This document shows, piece by piece, positions 1-11,634 of a stretch of 64,000 nucleotides of DNA; the first letter of the stretch is position 1; every line of letters starts with the position of its first letter. The translations under genes were made by a program, and so were the position numbers. This DNA is from Gymnogyps californianus. Taxonomy: Eukaryota; Chordata; Aves; Accipitriformes; Cathartidae. The stretch lies in NCBI RefSeq assembly GCF_018139145.2, contig NC_059478.1, positions 22,227,001 through 22,291,000 of the forward strand. Direction: 5' to 3'. A model generated the notes under the pieces. The model worked only from the letters and a program-made list of their open reading frames with translations. It searched no databases and had not been told where the DNA came from.

Positions 1-2174
1 TGAAATCACTCATTTTGTAATTAAAGTAAGTGCTTACAAAAATGTTATCCTAATTGCTATGTTTTTTAACAAAATGGAAGTCATCATTTTACCTTGCACA
101 GATATTATGTTTAGTTTATCCCATTCAAATTGAGAACTCATTAATCAAATCTGATGAGACAATGGTGTATGTTTTTTCTATTTATTTTTCCAAATCTGTT
201 TGCACTAGCAGGATTTTTTTTTTCCATTTCTGGAAAGAGCACAAAAACAAGCTAAAAACACACACAACCAATAAAAGGAGATACGCAAAGGACTTACAGA
301 CAACTTCTTTTAAACATGTTCTTCTGATAATATATAGAGCTTTCCTTTCTCCTTCATTTATGCTGTATGTCACCTCTCGAAACATTCTCTCCAGAGTATT
401 GAATGCTTTTTAATGTTTTCATATGGCAATCAATAATTATCAATTATACACTTAGTCATATAGTGCCAAACCCTTTCATTTAATACTTGGTTCATCAATT
501 GTTCATATATACGTTCTGTCAAGCAGCTTAATGATATGATTGAATTGTGTGCTATTGATTTTCTATCTGTCAAGTTTATGCAGTGATTTGGAAATACTGG
601 GCCTATACACTGATGTAATTTCCTTGACTTCAATAGAGTCATTATTCTGTTGGTGTAAGGGACCTGATAATCGGATTGCCAAACATCTGGAGTGAAAGAC
701 CTTTTTGGTGAGGGTATAATACTGCCCTCTACAGTCTCTTCGCCTAACAAGATTAGGTTCTAGTTCCTTTTAAAATGCAAGGGATTACTTTGTGTGGATA
801 TACTTGATTACATATACTCTAATTATACGTGTAATCTAATTGTAAATTAATCTATATGAGCCTTCATTGTTTAGAAATATAAAGGTTAATCATGAGAGAG
901 ATGGGCACGCCGGAATTCTGTTAAAAAGATGCTATCATCTTTAAAAAATCAAAATAAAAAACCTGGACAGGGAATTGAAAATGTGCAGATCACTGTCCTT
1001 CCACACGATATTTGCAGTGGATCTGAGATGATTCACTGGAGTAAAACCAGTCAGTTCACTGATTTGATACCTATTACAATAAAATTAGCTAGGTCAGTTA
1101 GACATTAGCTAGACAGCAAACATAGGACTAATGAGAATTTGGAACAGTCAACACCTCTTACAGCACTGTATTTCTAGGGCTGCTGAAGTATTTCCTTTTT
1201 TGACTGTTCTGAAATACTACTTTTCCAAAATAATACAATGTTTCTTTTCCTCCTGCAACTTGAATTTTCTTAAGAAAAGACAAAGATTGGTAAATATAAA
1301 CTCAAATAACTGAAAAAGTAATGTAAATACTAAAAACAACAGAGGAAAAATGCTGAACATCACAGCTATTCAACAGTGTCTTGCATACATATATATTTTT
1401 AAAAAAAAGAAAAGAATTTCTCTCTTGGATACTTCTTTATTTCCTGACTTGTTAACCTTCTCCCTTCCTCCTGCCAGGAAGAAAAAAAACACCACAAGAA
1501 AAAACCCGACAACCAAACAAAAAGAATCCCTCAACCTCTACATAACTGACAACAACTTTGAATGACAGCGTGTGGAGCAAAGGATATATATTCAATCATC
1601 ACCTCAGTCTTATAATGGGTTGCTTTTCATATTCAAATAAATGCCCACTAATAAATACCAGAATCATAAATGCATCCCACAAGGAAATCTCATTAAAACT
1701 TATTCATTCCATCCTTCTATGTCCTCTCCAAATGTCAGAGATAAGATCAGCTTTATAGTACTCCTGGAAGATTAACAAGTATAAATTTTTTTGAAGCAGT
1801 TGGGCAAGTAAATCTTAGTCAAGAGACTTTTCTGACAAGACCTCCCTCATATTTAAATTACAGAAATTAGAACTTAACTAACAGCTTAAGTATTCCCATC
1901 TTCATAGTATGATGCATGTAGAAATGAAATCTCTCAGCCTGATAACAAGCTGTTAATGGCTTCAAAAATAAGAGTTGCCATATAGTTCTTTTTCAACTGA
2001 CTACATTTTTAAATGAAAAGGTGGGGAGGGGGAAGTTATTCCTGAAACTAACTAAAAGAAGAAACTTCTAGAAGAATCTCCATGGATTGTATCTACCAGG
2101 GAGACCAATTTAAGGATTAACGAAATATTCTGACCTCAAAACTATTTACACAACCGAAGGGGGAGCTTTAGGGA

Positions 2175-2230
2175 ATAGGTGCAATTCCACTGACATCAAC
2201 AAGTATGTATCTGAAGGCAGAATTTCTCTA
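2175..2230. repeat. Possible relic of an ancient amniote interspersed repeat
   Basis: The stretch contains a 'gcaattccactgacatcaa' phrase followed by 'tctgaaggcagaattt'. As I recall them, phrases of this type (a 'tgacttcaatggaattacacc' core and a 'gaggcagaattt' end) are frequent in old repeats of turtle and crocodile genomes, with decayed copies in birds. The match is short and degraded, so it is a suggestion only. Confidence 0.25.
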
Positions 2231-5200
2231 TGAGACAAAATTACCAAAATAATGAAATCTTAAAAACTGTGTGGATTCATACCAGGTACTCCAAGCTCCC
2301 TTTTTTTTCTCTTGGTAGATTAGAAAGCGGCATCCAAACTGTTTATTAAGAGCAGTACCACTGATACTGTCTGTATTTTAATTTCTCTTAATTAGTTTAC
2401 ACCATGTCTGTGTGAGTTAGGCATGTCAAGAGGGATGCAGGATTAGAGGTGGGCTCCCAAACTTTGTATGTTAAATTTTCACTGAGCTATCAGTACACTA
2501 GATATACTTCTAAAGACAGACAGATTAAGGAGGTAGTATAATACGGCAGCACCAAATAGTGTCAATAACGACTGAAGGGATTTTGAAAGTGAAGATTTTG
2601 ATTGACCTTTGGAAACATATTACTGAACCACCGCCTTTCTTTTTCTGTAATCAGCTAATTTGTCACTGGTATTTTACTAGCCACTGCCAACAGTAAACAC
2701 ATACCTCTAGGAAAAAGGGCATTCCTAAACTGCTGTCAGCATTATAAACAGATGAAGTTATGTAATTTGCTTTGAAATATAGTGAACATAACTGTATTAC
2801 ATATCTAGAAATGGGTCTACCTCAAACTTTCAGCTGAGCCTGCAGCTATTAAGGTTATTCCAAAACATCTGTATCTCTTTGGGCTTGAAATTAGACTGCA
2901 AATCTCCTAACAAAAGTCTATCCTATTGTTAGGAGTATCTCCTAATTGTAGCTGGATCAAAAGAAAAACTTCCCTGCTACTTTTTGCTCCTGTCTGTGTT
3001 CTAAACCAAAATTTGTAGTCATGGGAAAAAGGGAAAAAAATCTGCTTTTCAGAAAAGTGAAATAATGGTTGTGAAAGGCAGTGACTTGACAAATCTAAAG
3101 ACTGATATTCCTTATTTTTGTAAAACAGATCATTGTGACTTCTAAGATTCTAAATTCATTGCAAGTAGGTAACAGATACCTTTATGAATCCAGGCCTATA
3201 TGTATAGGAATTCAAATACATCCATGCAGTTCAGCAGTTTTACCTTAACTCTGAGTCAGAAGGGGCCACCTCCAGAGCAGCAAGGCAAGTCTGCTTCACT
3301 GTGATAGGAATTCTGTAATAGAGATATGCAGTACTGTGGCATCTCAGAGTTGAGGCTACAATAAATAGCAAAATCTTTTGGTCTCTAGCTGTTCAGTAAC
3401 AATTTAAAATCAAAGATCTTCCAATCCCATATCATCTCAATGCTATCACTTGACTCCTTGTTGTATAATGTAGAATAATTTAATTCCTTCTAGAAATGGC
3501 ATATCCTGTGGCGAGAAATACAGGAAAACTACACCAATTCCAGTCCTGGTCTTTTACAAAACTTTCTGACACTTTCAAGAAAGTTTTGGTTGGTTTCATC
3601 CCTTCTGCCCCATGTCTAAAATCTCTTGTTACAGAGTATCATCTAAATTTCAGCTCTCTAAGGTCAGTCTAGGCACTGGTTATTCATAACTAGGTGCCAA
3701 CAGAACTTGTATCATGTTAAAATAGGGGAACAAACCATGGCAAAGCTATAGAACTCCTAGCAACTTTAATTAAAATGTAACATCTTGTCATATTACTTGA
3801 AATATTTACTGCAAACATCTATATATGTCCAGTGAAATGCATGTTAACATCTTTCATTGCTTCTAAAGTATTACAAGCATGAAACATGATTATATATAAA
3901 AGCTCTGATGACCGTGCTCATGATAAGCACCTCAATTTTAAATGTCTCTGAGAATTCAGCAAGGATTTTGAAATAGCATCTGAAAAATATACATGGAAGT
4001 TCACAAAAATCATCCAGACTGCCTACACTGTAGGTAACTTGAATATATCTCATTATTACCAGATACATGATATATCTCTGCTAGAGCTCTCCTTTTATGT
4101 ATCTGGAGAACACCTCACACATTACAAACTCAACAAAAAAGTTGTAATTTCCTAGTTTCATAAAAACAGCTTATCTCTTGCTCAAAATAAAAGTGTAAAG
4201 TTTAGCCAGATTTTGTGAGAATGCTGAAATGCTTAAAAGCTTCAGTCTGTGAAGAACATAGCTCTGAGTACACAAAAACACTAACCTTTACTAGTATACT
4301 CTCACTTAAAATATTTACAGGTATCACTAGCAGGAATTTGAATATTAGGGAATGTTTTTGACTGAAACTCTATTCAGTACCCTTTCAAGGTGACAGATTA
4401 ACAGGTAAATGCAATATGGATACTTCCGTCAGTTGATTAACTGTTCTCTGTCGCTGCAATACAATATTTGTCTCTGGTACTAATGCACTTAATCCGTCTA
4501 TCCAGTCTATCTACAGATTTATTTTGTAATTATTCATTACAGATTTTCTAGTAACTTAGGCATGAGGTATACAAATTTGAGACAGTTTCCTGTAAACATG
4601 TGGCTTGTACAGTGTTCTAAGCCAAATGCATTGTAAGAACCAGTTGAAAACACTATTGGGAAATCTTATTCACCAGGACAAGAACAAGAAAGTTAAAAAT
4701 CACTAGCAATATAGACAAAGTAACTCCAAATTGTTTAAGTTTTTTTCAGAGCTTTTTTATTTTATTCTAATTGTCTTGCTTGTAACTCAATGTGTAGAAA
4801 ATAATTTGTAGAGTTCTGTTATCTTCAGACAAAGTACTTGGAGTAATGATGATGGTGAGAATTTAAACAAAAAGATGAATTGATCGATTGCATTAAGGTT
4901 ACATAATGGCATTATACCATTCCATCTATTTACTGGAGACCATCTTAGAAGTGTTTGTCATGCAGTGAGCCTGCAGGTCTTTGGGCTTTACCTGGAGCTC
5001 TATAAGTAAAGATCTAGTCCCAGAGCTTCTTTTTTGATCCTAGCTATTGGAATGTAAATAGCATGGTAAGGGATGTCTCTGGAGTACTCTCATACAAATA
5101 AGTTGTTCTTTATTTTGAAAGAACAGGCCACATTTCCATAGACTGGTGTACTTCAATCAGTTTACTGGCAAATCAGACAGTTTGTTGCTATAGGCAAGAT

Positions 5201-6417
5201 AATGAAATAGCTTCTCTCCACTTTGCCTTGGCTTTGCTGCCGCCTATAGAGGAAGTGGGAACTGGAGGGTCATCTGTGTCTGATTTCTTTTCTAGGTATT
5301 ACTCTGCACTACTCTTTGATTTCTCTTTCTTTTCTTTGTGACTAGGTCATCAGGGTAGTAGTAGAACTAGTATTTAGTCCTGATCATATTTACTTACCTC
5401 ATGCTGCAAGGAATACTTGTTCAAGGTTACTCCCAGGACACATCCTTGTGCAGGAAATGCTGAGTTGTTTTATCAAGGCTGATCACATTTCTACTTCTTC
5501 CACTCAGTACCAAACCACTTTGAAAAACGGCATACTTCATTTTGCTAGCTACTTGAGTGTATGTAATTACTGAACCAGAACAGACAGGCAAACACAAAAA
5601 CAAGGTGTGTTCTTACTACAAACTGACGACTCACTGCATCATCTTTTTTCTTTAGCATCTAAATCAGAGGGCTTCCTTATATGTATTTATATGATGTCCA
5701 GATTTCATGTAGGTCTTCTGTTCCGTAAGCAATGTTTTTAATGGAATTATTGACGTTAGGGTTGAAGTCTTTTCTCATAGGACAAACTTAGTATTAATTT
5801 GGCTACGTACTATGTTTTTTGTCAATGTTAAGTTTAAAAACATCTCTCCCATTTTCTCTGAGGAATGCCTTCTTTTGTAGATGTTACTTCAAGGAAAAGA
5901 TGTTCTTTTTGGTTGTGGTTTTGATTTGCTCATTTCTTTAGTCAATTGCAGAATACAGTTAACAGTACTTAGTTACAATGTCAACTGCAACTTGATAATT
6001 GTTCTTTTTTTTTTTTTCCTAGTACTGGCTCACATTTATTTGTACTATCTCAACACCTTACACAGTTATGTAAATCCAGTAGTGAGTGACTAAAAGGCAT
6101 TACTACCCAAGTGACGTTCAGTTTCCCATAGAAAACAGTTTTGCTGGTTGCAGTTTGTTTCTTATGAGGCACTCTGAGCTAATTAATACCTTTCAGGATC
6201 ATTCAAGAAATAAAAGTGTCAGAATGTACACAGAAATTGAAAAAAAAGAAAATCACCTATTTAGATTTGAAGCACATTGAAGAGAAAGCTAAGAAATGCC
6301 TGTTGCTCATTCTGTACGTGTCAAGTAAATCAGTAGAGGATTTCTGTCTCCAGAACTATCTGACAACTTTCACAAACAAACTTTGCTTTTAAAAATTGAG
6401 TTAGGTATTGCCAAGAG

Positions 6418-6440
6418 TTTCCTGTACTATGTACAGGAAA
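6418..6440. repeat. 10-bp inverted repeat with 3-nt loop
   Basis: The arm tttcctgtac (6418-6427) is followed by the loop tat and its exact reverse complement gtacaggaaa (6431-6440). The structure is directly visible. I cannot assign a function; a short hairpin like this can also arise by fold-back repair. Confidence 0.85.
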
Positions 6441-9178
6441 AAAGCCTCCGTTGTTAGCACTTCCAAAAATTTAAGTGAGAATCTCTCTCATGAGTTGACT
6501 ACAAACTCCTATCTAATTTCCTATAAGATTAAAAATTAGGGACATGATAATCCAATGACTGGCTATTATTCCTGTGGTCAGTTTTTATTAAACCAGTTTC
6601 CTGGAGAAGCTGCGCCTAGTCAGTAGAAGATCATTACTCATATTTTGCACAGAAGCACAAAGGAACCAGCCTTCAAGAAATGTTCAAACAGTATAGTGAA
6701 TTTCCTTTAAAATAATGAAATCATATTAATATAAATAATGTTGCCCATATTCAAACTCAAACCTTCTGCACCTAGATGAAGATACTTGGCTAGATGGCAA
6801 GTTTGACTTTGTGTAAATGATATTGTAAATGTGACATATAAATATATTTAATTTTTTTTAGTAATGGATTGGTTTTTGCACTGGTGTTATGCTAGTGACA
6901 AATATTCTAAAGCTACACAACTCTTTATAGCTTGGTTTGCTTGTACGCTTGGCAGCTGGAGTGCAGAGGTGTAAAAGAATTGGAGTAAGAAAACAGCGTG
7001 ACTTTTTGGCACTGTTCACACCATAGTGCATCAGGGAAAAGAAACGGAAGAACAAAGCAAAGAAAATCTTAAATAAAAGAAGAAACTTTTATATTGGTCA
7101 GCCATGCCATAAGTCCCAAGATAGCTGAAAATAGTTTCCTTTACAGACTCCAGTATTAATTAAAGCTGAAAACCTGTGAAAAGAGAGCATGTCTCTGTTA
7201 AAGGATTCCCTGTGACTTCTGCAGCAAATTCAGACTTGACAGAATATTATAATATAACATCATTCATATTCATATAAGAGCTTGACAGAATCCTGTATGT
7301 TGGTTTGAATGCACATGTGTTTCAGGTGTGAACCTACCAAGATAATGAGGAGAATTTAATCATCCTATCTCCACTAGAACCAGCTGGCACAAAGTGATCT
7401 TTTGCATTACGCAATGCAGCCATGTACATGCAGGATAGTTGCCTGGCACTGCAATTCTGTCAGCTTCTGCTTCTGTTTTCTCTTATACTGATTGCAGCCT
7501 TTCCTGTTTGGCAATTCTCTTTTTACGTTAATGTAATATCCATAATTCTTGGTATTTCCATCCTATTCAAAAGATATTTTTCCATCTCAAAGATCTGACA
7601 AACAAGCTCTCATAATGTGAGAAAATAAAAAATTCTTAATATCTGTATCTCAAAAAAACTTAACACACAGAGCATTGTCTTAAATATATTTTTCTTTTTA
7701 TAGCTCCCCTGATTTCCACCCCTTTCAGCCTCAGTTCACTTAGTTTCTACTCAGTTATCATGTTTGCCTGTTCTATTCGTTTTTATTCCAGAAGACAAGG
7801 TATTCTCTGTGTTAAGACTTGATGCTGTGACTGGAAGGACCATAGACATACAGAGTTGATCCTAGAGGAAGCAATCACCTCAAAACTTCAGTGGACTTTT
7901 GACAAAACTAAAAATTCACATCATGCTTTTAGACCTGGATCTTATCAATGGAAACTTCACAGTTGCAGCAAGAATAGGCTTCCATCCTGAGTTTGCCCTG
8001 CCTCCATTTTAAACTCAAACTTTGCATTCAGATTAACTTGGCATTAATTGAGAGTTAGATCATTTTAGATCATTTAGCTAGAAATGCAACAGCAACCAAA
8101 ACATCCAGTTCTGGAAACTATTTTTTTATTCATCAATCAGCTGGCATTCATGCTTACTGAGGAGACTGGTATTACTGAAGATATTATTTTATTTGGACCA
8201 CCATAGATAAAATAACAAAAATGATCAATTCAATGAATCTATATAATATTCATCACGTAGTTGCACAGAACAGACAATTGTTCTCATCCTCTTCATCAAA
8301 GTTTGTTTTCTTAAGAAGAAATTTGAATGAAGACTTGATGGACATCAAGCAAACAGGTTTGGTTAATATTATTGTATTACTTCTGACAGAATGGAATGGC
8401 CTCAGTAAGAGATTAGTCGTGACAGCCCATTCATTTCGTATTTGCTGTCTCAGATAATCTAATAACTTTATCCACTTCTATTATTCCATGATTCAGCGTA
8501 GAAGTGATAATTCTTTTATGTCAGAACTCTTTTCCTTTTAATTTCAGGTCCTTCAGTGTCACTGAAGTATCATGGAGAAAACAGGTTTTTTGTTGCTGTT
8601 TTAAGACAGAATGACCATTTTGTTCAACACTTTGAAATATTTTATTTTGTCTCCTTTGAAATAAATGTTGTCTACATAGCTTTATTTACATAAAAGTAAG
8701 AACCCTTGGTGATTTTTCTGTGGATTAATATCTATTCAACCTAGAACTGTGAGTTGTAAATTAGGTTTTGTACAGGTCTTTCTCTAGTACCAGTGAATAA
8801 ACCACATTTTCCTCAGATTTCTCATTTAAAATGTAACCCAGAGTACCAGAAAAGCTCTAAGCAAAATATAACATGATAATATAATTACAACCATTTTCAA
8901 TAAGTCAGCACTTCTTTTAGTTTTTGTTTTCCCTTCTGAACAAAAGCAATGCAGGCAATTATTTTAAATTAGGTTACATGAGAATATTATTTGTGTAACA
9001 GAAATAGGTTTCTTATTGTAATTAAGTTTAATGGATCTTGCTCTGGAGATGAACAGAATTAGTCTTGAAAATACTAGGTATCTCCAACTGCAGGTATGTT
9101 TGGAGGTTGGATGGCTACATTAATTAAGTCTGCCAGTGAAGTAGCAAGGATACGATGAGGCAGTAGCTCCTTATAGCT

Positions 9179-9207
9179 TTTTACCTATATTTGAAATATA
9201 GGTAAAA
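9179..9207. repeat. 14-bp perfect inverted repeat with 1-nt spacer
   Basis: The arm ttttacctatattt (9179-9192), a single g, and the exact complement aaatataggtaaaa (9194-9207) form a 29-bp near-palindrome. It is AT-rich and could extrude as a cruciform. No gene lies nearby, so I infer no terminator role. Confidence 0.9.
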
Positions 9208-9728
9208 ATCTCCACAACCTCCTGTCTTTATCAAAACTACTTTTGGAAAACCTTTGATCGACTTGAATGGATTGTGTTAAGACTGTGTAACTCCAGTTGA
9301 TTTGGTTTCTGAAGGGAACAGGTTTATACAGGTTGAGTACAACCCTCTGCAAATGTCTTTCTCTAGATAAAGACGTGTCTATAAACTTTTCAGAATTTGT
9401 GTTTATTTTTTCAGTTTTCCAACTTCATTCAATCACTTAGATTTTTTTTTTTTCCTTTGCTATGGACAAATATTTCAACATACTAAATGCTGCTGCATCA
9501 AATAAATTTGACTGAAAAATTGCCACACTGACAAGGAAAAATGAATTCTGTATAAGAATCAGATCACCAATGTATGGTGAATCAGGGGAAGCTGTAAGAG
9601 TATCTACATAGAAAATCTATGTAAGAGGATCTGGGCATTTCCTACATAATAGTGATAAACTGTAAAGGTCTACCACAATCCATAAACTGGACACAAGAAA
9701 CGTGATTTTCTTTATAGAAAGTGTCAGT

Positions 9729-9772
9729 AAAGATAAGGGACCAGGACTAGGACTTAAAGATAAGGTACCAGG
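9729..9772. repeat. Local 17-bp direct duplication, 27-bp period
   Basis: Units aaagataagggaccagg (9729-9745) and aaagataaggtaccagg (9756-9772) differ at one base. This looks like a small local duplication, probably by replication slippage. Confidence 0.8.
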
Positions 9773-11042
9773 GACCAGATTTGCTTACTTACTATTTTTG
9801 CTGCCATACTTCTGATATCTGATGCTCTTCTTTAAACTCAGTCTCCTCTTACCGAGCCTTTCACTTTGCACATTTCTTGACTCTAAGTAAAAATAAATAT
9901 AACTAACTAAAACAGAAAAAACTCTCTTAACCTATCAAATTAAACAATCCCAGATATATTGGTTTTAAAATTTCATTTATCTAAAAATAATCTTATAATT
10001 GGAATGGCTCGTGGCTCTTTAATGTTTGCGTTTGGTAGTGCTAGTATAAGTAAAATAGAGTAAATGAAGCTCATGGAAAAAGAAATGTTAAGATAAGAGG
10101 AAAAAAATGGAGAACGAGCAAAAAAAACAGTGTTGGAGATGTTTTAGAAAGGGAGGGATCCACTAACCTAAACGGTATGAGTTTTGGTGTGAGACAGTAG
10201 AAACTAGGCAAGATGCTTAACAAAAGGAAGAAAGAGAGAGGGAAACTATAAAAATACATACACAGGAAAAAAATAGATTAAGTAGATATGGGTGGCTGGG
10301 GCTCAGAAAGAGAGCAAAGAATTAAACTGCATTTCTGGCAACGTTCTCTCTTCCCTTTGCAAAAAGCATGGGGAGTGAAGGTAGAAAACAAACAAAAAAA
10401 TAACTTATCATTTCAGCAGACATACAGGAGAAAAAACACAGACAAATTTTCATACCAGATATAACCAACATAACTGATTAATCTAAATAGCATGTAAACT
10501 TGTCCCAGTCTGAGCACAGAAAGAGGGTAAAACATATTGACATTAAGGTAACTTTAAAGTCAGGCAAAACTTTAAAGAATTGTGTTTAGAAAGTGCCTTT
10601 GGGAGCTATTGCTGAAAATTTCTTTCTTATTGCTAAGCATTATTTTGCTTCTGTGCATAGATATACTCAGCTCTTCTTTCACCTGAGAGATTTAGGCTAA
10701 ATCTTCAAGATGACAATCAGTGCTAGCTGCAGAGAAACGGAGATACTAATTCTAAGTGATCAGGTTCACAAACCAGAATTATCGTCACATTATCATGGAC
10801 CATTTAGCCACGCCATATTAGTCTGGATGGAGCTGTGTTTTATTTCTTATAGTACCTACATTATGCAGTTAAAGCTAACAAGTGTTTATGCACACATCTT
10901 TACTGGCCATGTATATTTGCTCTTAGAAAGCCCCTCCCAGGACCTACATTCAGCATGGTTGCTATTAATCACAGTTGTCACTAACTGATTTCATGTCATC
11001 GATGAAGCATCTTGCAGAATACGTCAGTAATGCTTGCAAGGG

Positions 11043-11634
11043 TGTGCTGGTTTTGGCTGGGATGGAGTTAATTTTCTTCATAGTAGCTGGTATGGGACTA
11101 TGTTTTGGATTTGTGCTGGAAACTGTGTTGATAACACAGGGATGTTTTTGTTACTGCTGAGCAGTGCTTCCACAGAGTCAAGGCCTTTTCTGCTTCTCAC
11201 ACCACCCCACCAGCAAGCAGGCTGGGGGTGCACAAGAAGTTGGAAGGGGAAGCAGCTGGGACAGCTGACCCCAACTGAACAAACGGATAGTCCATACCAT
11301 ATGACATCATGGTCAGCATAGAAAGCTGGGGGCAGAAGGAAGGGGGGGACGTTCCGAGTGATGGCGTTTGTCTTCCCAGGTAACCGTCACGCATGATGGA
11401 GCCCTGCTTTCCTGGAGATGGCTGAACACCTGCCTGCCGATGGAAGGTAGTGAATGAATTCCTTGTTTTGCTTTGCTTGTGTGCACGGCTTTTGCTTTAC
11501 TTATTAAACTGCTTTTATCTCAACCCATGAGTTTTCTCACTTTTACTCTTCTGATTCTCTCCCCCATCCCACCAGGGGAGAGTGAGCGAGTGGCTGTGTG
11601 GTGCTTAGTTGCCGGCTGGGGTTAAACCATGACA
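11043..11634 (+). mobile_element. Solo LTR of an avian endogenous retrovirus, plus orientation
   Basis: This is a 592-bp unit that starts tgtgctgg and ends ccatgaca, giving the TG...CA ends of retroviral LTRs. It is flanked by aaggg (11038-11042) and gaggg (11635-11639), a likely 5-bp target-site duplication with one mismatch. A polyadenylation signal attaaa lies at 11503-11508, which would place the R/U5 boundary just after it. A CREB/ATF-like tgacatca lies at 11302-11309. A near-identical inverted copy sits at 25822-26410. By my hand count they differ by about 16 substitutions and one 3-nt indel, roughly 97% identity. No primer binding site, polypurine tract or gag/pol/env sequence adjoins it, so it is a solo LTR left by recombination between two LTRs. 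The 5-bp duplication and family resemblance suggest an ERVL-like (class III) element, but I cannot name the family with certainty. The 60-95 codon frames inside it are not genes. Confidence 0.85.
11503..11508 (+). promoter_or_regulatory. LTR polyadenylation signal ATTAAA
   Basis: The hexamer attaaa lies 126 bp before the LTR end, followed by a T-rich stretch, as expected for the R region of an LTR. The same hexamer is at the matching place in the inverted copy (25945-25950, minus strand). Whether it is used is unknown. Confidence 0.55.

Larger units (their letters stand above)
1..11042. other. AT-rich noncoding DNA, no gene recognised
   Basis: I see no supported gene here. Reading frames are short (the longest is about 119 codons near the left edge), AT-rich and without recognisable domains, which is what chance gives at this base composition. 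The stretch holds poly-T and poly-A runs (for example 6005-6019 and 9431-9443), an A/C-rich tract at 1480-1530, a purine-rich stretch at 10070-10260, two hairpins (6418-6440 and 9179-9207), a small local duplication (9729-9772) and one possible old-repeat relic (2175-2230). It could be intergenic or intronic. Confidence 0.6.

Noticed and set aside
11034..11394. Reading frames of 60-95 codons on both strands in the LTR, matching frames in 26059-26419
   Set aside because: They match because the LTRs are copies of each other. LTRs are noncoding here, the frames overlap on opposite strands, and none has a retroviral domain.
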